A DNA stretch of 64,000 bases from Bugula neritina (taxonomy: Eukaryota > Bryozoa > Gymnolaemata > Cheilostomatida > Bugulidae), in assembly GCA_964035545.1 (NCBI GenBank), contig OZ037766.1, positions 11,107,722 to 11,171,721 of the forward strand. Direction: 5' to 3'. The translations under genes were made by a program, and so were the position numbers. Shown piece after piece: positions 44,607 to 53,000 of the stretch (the stretch's first letter is position 1; every line of letters begins with the position of its first letter). The notes below the pieces were generated by a model. That model was given only the letters and a program-made list of their open reading frames with translations. It did not search any database and was not told the origin of the DNA.

Positions 44607-47600
44607 TTACTTATTGTCAAGTTGACCTTTCAGGCGATCTAGCTTCATTTGTTTTCGTTTCAATTCCTCACTGAGCCTATTGATTTCAGACTGCTGGTGG
44701 TGAACTTCATCTTCAATGTGGTCATGTAAAGCCTTTATTTGTTGAGCTTGCTACAGTGTAAAACATAAATTCACATGTATATAATGTAACTTTCTGAGTC
44801 AATGCCCTTCTGGAAGATATCGAACCATCAAATATAGAGGGGCATGGGGCAGAGATAGCTTCTTGCGACATCTTGTAAATACTTTAAATGAGCTTTTATT
44901 TTAAATAATCCAACAGAGTTTTGATTTTTTCTCTTATTTTTGTTCATTCCTACTTATTATAGCCAGTATTTACACTGAATTTTGCAACGTGTTGTCATGT
45001 TTGTGATATGTAATAAATCAATCAATCAAGTCGTAGGCCTAGAATAGTGGAAAATTTACAACAGATATAATGTGAAATTCAAGCAAGATAGTTCTAAACC
45101 GAACATGATAGTTCGATAATTTCTAAAGTTTAATATTAATGAAATATGAATCATAAATGAAAGCATCAATACCTAGCTTACTCGTTTCAGCATAACCAGA
45201 TTTTAATAAAATATGATAGTTTAAATATCCACTACATATACACCAAATATTTGCTATAATTAAAAAAAATTCAACATCTTAAACTAAGTTTGTCTTGAGA
45301 AAATCAATCTTATTGAGCATTGATTAATAAAAACACTCCTTATGGTTTCTTTAACTGAGACTTTCTAATCTAACAAAAAATTGCAAAGTACACACCAACA
45401 TATTTATCCAGCAGTTTTGAACAAGAATAGCAAAAATACAAACTACTGAAAATGCTCAGTTTGCCGTCTATTTGAAGGTTTTCCTATTAATAACCAGGGG
45501 GCATACTAAAGAGTTGAGAGGACAACTTCACTATAAGAAAACTGACCCTATCTCTAACAGTAATTAGCTGCCATATTAAACTCATGGAAATATAACCGTC
45601 TAAATTTTGAAAAATCTTCTTGATTCCAAAAACTAACGATTGGGTGCTGTCTGAACATTGTCTATATGAGAGCAGATGCAACGTATTAAATACTGTTTTG
45701 TGTTGATAAAATAATGAGTGTACTAAATTGCCCTCTTCCTTTCAAAAGTAGCCTGACAAATGCAAAAACCATAACCATAGATAAAAAGGTAAACCTAAAG
45801 CTTCACATTTCTCACTGATATTTTATATTAAAACTAGTTGGATATGTTGCAACTGATATTTCGACCAATACTAAAAATATATGTTATTAAATTATGTGCT
45901 CAGGATATTGCCAAGAGGTAATTAATACTACATTCAAAATGACTAAATCATGTTCTTATTTTAGCAGATTTCCAACTGATAGTCTAAAGATAGTATTTTA
46001 TTGCTAACTACTCAACATATTTGCACTTTTACAGCTCTTGGCAAGCATTTTCTATGTCAAAGGTTTGTATTTCTTTTAGATCGCATGTAAAAGAAGCGAA
46101 TAGATACCAGTTTTCTAAAATATTCCTCTTCTCTTGCTGCTTCCATCTCACCAAAAGCACCTCCAGCGGTTCTAATAGACCCACCACCTCCACCTCCCTG
46201 CATAAAAGGTATTGCTGTCTTGAACGCTTAACACAGAGTAACATATACCTATAGAGTAGCAAGTCTTAATACTATATAAGAAAACTGAATCCCTACTTTT
46301 CAACATTACATATATATAAACTCTGCATATAATATGATTGCTACGACTGAAAGGTCATATTTAACATTCCTTGAAAGAATATGAGTACCAGGACTACTGG
46401 AGTATTTAATCTCATTTATTCTAAAAATTATAAGATATAATAAAATGACTAGTTTAGGATATATGCAAATTGAAAGCAAATTTTTGACTCTGCACATGGC
46501 TTGCAGGTCATTAATAAACCTTGACACAGGCACACATTTTGTTATTATTTACCTTGCCTTGTCCAGAACCAACATTCCCAGAAGTCACTGCCCGAACTGT
46601 CTGATAAGCTAAGCTTAAAACAAAACAAATAAAATATTATACACAAAGGAAAATTGATGTACATAGAGCTACTGGTTAAATTTAAATGCAAAATAAAAAA
46701 TAATTACCAACCAAACAGCCGAATCAAAAATTAAACAACCCAAGTGGCAAACTCTACTTCTGCGCCTAATGCAATTTGATCAAGATGATGGTTGAAATAC
46801 CTTAATTTGAAGTGTTGCTTTGAATTTCAATAGATTTATACACGCTAAAACTCCAAAATCCAAATCCATGATACAATATGCCTAACTAACCACACTGCAC
46901 CAGTACACCATACTTAAAAGTAGGTACCATGTATATTTTACAATAAAAATATCAAAATTGAGAAAAAATTTATTCTACTATGATTCTAACTAAGTACAAA
47001 TTTATAAATTTCTGAGATTTCTAATAAAATTTTTAATAAGTTTTTAATCATTTTCATAGTGAAAAACACAAGCTGAGATAACGTATGCTCTTGCAGTTAA
47101 TGTTACGCTTTAAGCTCAAAGTGAATATAAATTTAGCTGTAAATGATTAGTAGAAGGTTATGAATTTGTTCAGAGTATAGACAGCTTAATTTATTAGGTA
47201 GCTAGTTTGCTTGCTAAAATTATTTAAAAAAATATTGCAGTTGCAGGTGTCTAGGTAGGTGAAGTGCTAAACCAAATGCTTATAATATATAATTTATATC
47301 AGCCTTGGTAACTATAGCTAAATATATTTATAACGAAAATTTAGACATTTTGGAGAGCATTTCTCAATTTTGCAAAAAAAAATTTATTTTACCATCATGA
47401 TTATGTTTTTATTATATTATAAATTCAAAATATATTAGCCTAAGGTAAATAAAATGCACTGCTTATATTTCGAAGTGAGTTTGCCCAAAACTTGAACTGT
47501 TTTAGCTTGGAAGCTTATTAGTATGTAGCCTAAGGCTAATACACCAATTCTGTAAATTAGTAATTGGCAAAACTAAATAATGTTGCATTTGGAATACGAA

Positions 47601-48800
47601 TTAATAATATCATCATCATCACCATGATCAATGATCAAACATAAAATATACATTTATTTACAAAAAAATTATTAAACCTAAGGTTTCAAATCCCAATAGT
47701 TATACTTATAGTTATAATTTATTATATTTTAATTTAAGCATAGTCATGCTCATATTGCAATTCACCACGATGAAGGATGCAGGACAGAGGTACAAGTGTG
47801 AATTGGCAGAGCCTGGGATAATGGAGAGAGCTGACCAGGTATTATGTGACAAGAAAATAGAGGTGCTTATTTACAAGACAGTGCTATTGTATGGAGCAAA
47901 ACATGGCTATTGAATTTGACCAAGTGGCTGTGAGTGAGTGATTGACAGATCGAGATTACCTTGCGGAAAAATTTAGTGTATGTGAGACGAGAATGCTGGG
48001 TTACTGCCTGAGATATAGTCTTGAAGAGCACAAAACCAACGAGAGCATAAGGCAAGAAGCGAATGTCACGAATGTGTTAGAACTAATGAGAAGGTTGCAG
48101 TGGTTTGGACATATATGCAGAAGAGAGAAAGAAGATGACATCAAAATAATACTTGAGACAGAGATGAAAGTTAAAGGAAAGAGAAATAGGGGACTCCCAA
48201 AGCATAGATGGCAGGACACAATCACCATCAGGAAAGACCTCTAATCACTAATGAATAGGACGCCCAGGACGGACAGTGTTTACCTCTGATTACCTCTGTT
48301 AAGTGGAGAAGCCTAATTGTAATTGAGCTAGGCCTCCAGAGTCACCCGCTACTCGAACAGGACAGTCAGTGTCACAGCGCGGAGATAGGGGAGGATCAAG
48401 ATAGGATAGCCTAAGTCACACTCATACTCCATGATTATGATACTCATAGTCATACTCATAGTGATAGCGAATCAGAAAGTGATACTCATACTGATAGTGA
48501 TACTTACTGTCATACTCGTACTGATGTTGATACTCATATTGATACTCATAGTCATACAAATAAAATCATAAGTCTAAGACTTAGACTAAGTCATACTGAT
48601 ACTCATATTCACATTAATACTCTTACTCTTACTCTTAGTCTTAGTGATCCTGATAGTCATACTCATAGTGATAGCATAAAATTAAAAGTTTAGTCAATTA
48701 TTATATTTATACAACATAAGCAAAAAATTTAACACTAACAACTAATTGCATAAAATTCAGCTTACCTTTGTAATTTAAAAGTATGCTTTAGCATTGCCAT
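44607..48800 (-). CDS. ATP5IF1: ATP synthase inhibitory factor 1 (IF1)
   Basis: Mitochondrial inhibitor that blocks ATP hydrolysis by F1Fo-ATPase when the membrane potential collapses. Exons in gene order: 48800-48766, 46613-46553, 46197-46108, 44750-44607, giving 109 residues (human 106). Residues 1 to about 28 (MAMLKHTFKLQSLAYQTVRA...) form a basic amphipathic mitochondrial presequence. Exon 3 gives a Gly run and the inhibitory core SIRTAGGAFGEMEAAREEEY (39-58) followed by FRKL. Exon 4 is a His-containing antiparallel coiled coil (ALHDHIEDEVHHQQSEINRL onward), where the family has its pH-sensing and dimerising histidines. All junctions agree in phase. Exon 1 is only 35 bases and was placed by presequence logic, phase (AG|C) and a GTAAGC donor. 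Intron 1 contains a LINE fragment. Confidence 0.92.
47770..48243 (+). mobile_element. Dead non-LTR (LINE) reverse transcriptase C-terminal fragment
   Basis: Translation of 47770 onward gives VLCDKKIEVLIYKTVLLYGAK, then stops. After a frame change, the frame from 47942 gives RMLGYCLRYSLEE, LQWFGHICRREKEDD and RGLPKHRWQDTI. These match the well-known tail of many LINE reverse transcriptases (CDKK-IYKTV-R-LLYG-E, then RML-W-G, LRWFGHV-RR, GRP-RW-D). It is in the sense opposite to the host gene IF1, inside intron 1. Two in-frame stops, a frame change and the missing 5' part and tail show that it is inactive. The clade cannot be fixed from this fragment. Confidence 0.75.
48410..48690. repeat. Degenerate CATACTCATAGTGATA repeat patch (IF1 intron 1)
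   Basis: Words such as ACTCATAGT, GATACTCAT and ATAGTGATA recur without a fixed period. It includes a small palindrome (AGTCTAAGACTTAGACT) near 48580-48596. Its style matches the patches at 25770-25880 and 57600-57700. Confidence 0.65.
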
Positions 48801-49462
48801 TACGATTTTTAAAATACTTTAGTATTTTGTGCAAGAGGAGTGATTAAGCAATACTCAGTGCCGGCGTCACGGAGCCTTCAATTTCAACCGGATAAACTAT
48901 AGAGTTATGGGTAACTGTAGCCTTGTAACCAGAAATACTACCACTGGTAATAACTAATAACTCAGTGTGATTAGAAATTTATTTTCATCGAACTCAATAG
49001 CTCAGTGGTTATTTTTATTAGAAAATAGCTATAAATTTCAAGTATAAACTTATTGTTTTATTTAATTATATTAACATTGTGCATTTGCAGCTTTGCTCTA
49101 AATGTATGTTTTATTTTAGTTATTATTTGTAATGCAGGCTAAGAATTATGAAAATTGCTTCAAGTAGCACCAAGTTACTGTTAGTGTTAGAAGTGATTGA
49201 GTGCGGTGGCTTGGGTGTCTCTAGTTTTAAGTTTGGAGTTCGGACGACGAAGTGTATAGTTCTAGAAGTAGATTCTAGAATCTATTCGAATCGAAATTGT
49301 TTTGTTTAAAAATGAATTGCTGAATCATTATGACCTTTTAGTTTTATTATAATTAAATAGTTTTTAATCTAATCTGATCTAATCTAATCTAATCCGTCTA
49401 ATCTCCAATAGTAATTCTGATAGTCTTAAACAGTAGCCTAGAGACATCAGTCATCACGATAT
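48801..49462. other. IF1 upstream region with a (TCTAA)n run
   Basis: This is the IF1 5' side of the divergent intergenic space. A short pentamer run, TAATCTAATC-type, lies at about 49365-49404, next to the retrotransposon. No coding exon was seen. The final four bases ATAT (49459-49462) are the left target-site duplication of the element. Confidence 0.6.
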
Positions 49463-49872
49463 TGTTGTGATTTTGTGGATTATAAGAATAGACTAGTAGT
49501 CTGCATGCCAGTTATTGTGATAGAAATAAAGAGTCTTGATTAAAATGAATCTATGAGTATTTATTACTTCTGACTGCTTCGAGCTCCAGTACAAGAATGA
49601 ATTGCTTTGGAAAAACTTCGCACTTATATAGGGGGAAATTCCCGCCACTTAATGAGGGACCGAAACTCGTGCGAACGTCGGAGTTCCGCCGACCGACATC
49701 GGAGGAAGACCTGCCCGATCTCGGGCAGGCCCCTCCGATATCGTGTCTTCGGCCTCCGACTTCGCACGAGTCTCGGTTTACATATAATAATAATAAAAAA
49801 AAAGAAACGAGTGCGAGGGAATATAACTCTAAATAAAACAAGGACATGGTATATTTGCGCGAATCTACAACA
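49463..49872 (-). repeat. 3' LTR of the Gypsy element
   Basis: 410 bp, identical to the other LTR except base 49818. Read on the minus strand it contains, in order: an extended palindrome (49771-49665), a kappaB-like GGGAATTTCCC (49643-49633), a TATATAA box (49630-49624) and AATAAA (49565-49560). This is the normal U3-R-U5 arrangement. Confidence 0.96.
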
Positions 49873-49882
49873 CACACCCCCT
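49873..49882 (-). promoter_or_regulatory. Polypurine tract candidate
   Basis: AGGGGGTGTG on the minus strand lies directly before the 3' LTR, where the plus-strand DNA primer is expected. It is short and interrupted by T, so the assignment rests mainly on position. Confidence 0.55.
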
Positions 49883-50040
49883 ATTGGAAAGTATCGCTTT
49901 CCGATACAAAAAAAACAAATATACAAAATAAAAAAAACAATATCTAGGGGTGCACAAGTTTACAAAGAAAAATAAAGAAAATATAAAGGTAATAAAGGTT
50001 TGAGCAGGCTGATTGTCATGAGTAGTGGTAGAGTAGCCTT

Positions 50041-53000
50041 TCAGTTGCGACGGTCACCTCTGCGGCCCTCGAGCCTGTCCAGGCGGCGGCGAACAGCGTG
50101 GAGGTCATCCTCCAGCCGGCGTACCTGCCGGCGCAGCCGGAGAACCTCAGTCTCATGGGGGCATCGTGCTGGCACTGCTGGGGTAGGGGTGGAACCCGGG
50201 ATCCTAGGGTCCTGGCGCCTCCGTCTCTTGTGGCCGGCTACCTGCTGGGCTCTCTCTCCATTCCCGTCGACCCTAGCCAACACAACCCGGAGAGGTCGGG
50301 TGACAGCTGGCTGGGCCGCAGGTGGTGCCTCGTCGTCAGTAGCATCCTGTGTTGGGCGGCATGCCGGAAATCCCTGGGCGAGTGTCGCCCGTTTATGGGG
50401 GTCGCCGATGTGAGGGAGAATCAAGTCCCGGAATTCGGGAAATGTCGCCTCGTCGACAACAAACACCTGACCCGTGTGGTAGCGGGCTATGCGCTGGTGC
50501 CTCAGCACGTAATCTCTTTGAAAAGAGAATTCGCCACACGGGCAGAAGACGTTGGCATAATGTTGGGGCACGTGCACCCGCAGTCGCCTGGTAGTAGTAA
50601 ACCTTTTACTACACTGGCGGCACTTGCGGTTGCCGGCCTCTCCACAGTCCTGCTCTATCCTAGCACGGGTCTCTGCCGTGGTCCAGTGGAGGCGCTCCGT
50701 CAAGATGTGGGGGAGAGCTAGCTGCTGGTAAGGAGGCTCGTCCTTCAACTGAGGGCCCTCACCGGACGGGGAGCCGTCGGTTGGAGGGGGGGTACCTGCT
50801 TCCGGCTGGGTGGTGAGCGTAGGCTCTGGTGCTGGAACCTCGAGCGGGCTGGTAACAGCCGGGTCGGGAACTGTGGTGGCCGGGGAGTCGATACGACTCG
50901 ACCCGACCTCCTCACATTCCATGGCTTCTGCAATAGAAAACAGAGAGCTTGGTGACCTGGCCGTAGGAGTGCCGAATTTCGGCATCTCCTTGTAAGGCAC
51001 TCTTTGACACATGGGTAGGTCAGGTGATAGCCGAAGAGACACCCGTCCAACCTCCTGGTCTAGCAGGTAGTCGTGGACTGGGGACTCTTCTAAATCGTCC
51101 TGACCTTTGTGATCAAAGAACAGCTCATTTTCCCACTGATAGTCGGGTGAAAATGAGTCTAGAGAGCTACTACACTCCGTGAAGGGAGGTTTTAGTAAGC
51201 TAGAAATACCTGATATCGTAGCGAGCTGGGTTTGTTTAACTGTCACAGGCTCCATATCTGTCAAATTTTTCAAATTGAGTTTAAAATAGCGTGCTGTATC
51301 GTTCAAAGTTGAAGTGCAAATGGCCGAGTTTTGATTTTTAATTTTAAAACTCGTGCGATCGCCGATCACGTGACTGGTCAAGTGGTCAATTAAATTAGAC
51401 AACTCCGGGTGTCGGGCCGCCTCCGAATTTCGGTCTCGATTTTCTTGGGTAGTCAGTGTGTTTATGGTTGATCTGAGGTGACAGTCTGAATTCGAGTCCA
51501 GTTGGGGGTAATGATTCGAAGGGTGAAGTTCAGTCATGCACCCCACGTGATAATCAGCCAAATAACCCGGTGGTTTCTTGTCTCTTTTCCCTCTCCCCAG
51601 AGTGAGGTTGGTAGGGTTGCTTGGTTGATGTGGGGTGTCTGGTGGAGGCGGTATATCGTCTGGGACAGGCGTCGGCGGCAAGGGGAGGTCCTCTGGGGCC
51701 GGTGTTAGCGAGGTGGGTGTCTCTGGTTGGTTGGTCTGGCTGGGTAAATCATGGGTGTGTAGAGCGGGTGGCAGGCTCCGTGGGGGGGCGTCGGAGGTGT
51801 CTTGGACTTCTCTGGGGTCACGAACAATTATTTCCCACTCTCGGGGTTGATTCCTCCTCCCACAGGAGATGGGCTGTCGTGCTGGTTCCAGCAGTGGTGG
51901 TGCCTGTCCCGCGGCTTCCGGGCTTCCGTGGTAAGGTTTCAACCGCTGCTCGTTCTGAACAGATATCTGTCCTGAGCGTTCCACACGATATGTATGGTTT
52001 GGTAAAACCTCTACCACGCAATAGGGCCCGACGAACTTAGGCTGTAATTTAGCCGATTGTCCGCGCCGCCTGCGGTAGCTGACCATCCACACCCAGTCTC
52101 CTTCGCGATACAGAGGCGGTTCCTCGGAATCTTCTGTTCGTACCAGCCACTGTTTCTCTCTCAGTGCGTCATGAGCTTTCTTCATGGTTTCGACTAACTT
52201 TCCCACGTACTCATGTACTGGGAATTCTGGGTTAGGAATGTGGTACGCGAGGTGTTCTGGTACCCTGGTTTCTCGGCCCAACATCATCAGATTCGGTGTT
52301 TCCTGTGTGCTGGAGTGGGGGGTGCTTCGGTAGGCTCGCATAATCTGTGGTAGCATGACGTCCCACTCCTCTTGACTCCTTCCCAACAAGAGGCTCCGGA
52401 GAGCATCACCCAACATCCGGTTGTTTCTCTCTACTACTCCGTTCCCTTGGGGGTGGTACGGAGTAGTCCGGCTTTGATTCACCCCCCATACTTGGCAAAG
52501 GTCCTTCAATAGTTGCGACTGAAATTGTGCCCCTTGGTCAGTGTGAATCTGCTCGGGTAGGCCGAAGTAGCAGAACACGTGCTGGTCCAGGACCCGAGCT
52601 ATCGTGGGTGCTGATGCGTCGGGGATAGCCAGGGCGTCTGCCCACCGCGTGAAATGATCTGTTAAGACCAGAATCCAGGAATTCCCCCTCTCTGTCGTGG
52701 GCATTGGTCCCACAAGGTCCACGGCTACGACCTGCCAGGGTCGGCCGGCGTACAGCCGGCGCCGACCCGTGGTTTCGGTGGGGCGCCCGTGTTTGCTGGC
52801 CTGACAGACTTCACAGTGCCGAATTCTCAGTCGCACATCCCTGGTCATCCCGGGCCAATACCATCGCATCTGCAGGCATCTGATGACCTGACTGGCTCCC
52901 GCATGGGCCTGTTTGTGGGTGTCCCAGATGATTTCCCGACGGAGAGCGCGTGGGCATATGACGCGATCCCTTTCTTGTTGCCGGTTGTCTGCTGCGAGTG

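Noticed and set aside
49365-49404. (TCTAA)n run as a telomere-like repeat
   Set aside because: Only a few imperfect pentamers and not an animal telomere motif (TTAGGG). Treated as a simple repeat.
49597-49975. Plus- and minus-strand open frames in the LTRs
   Set aside because: The repeated frames come from the LTR palindrome and repeat exactly in both LTRs; they are not genes.
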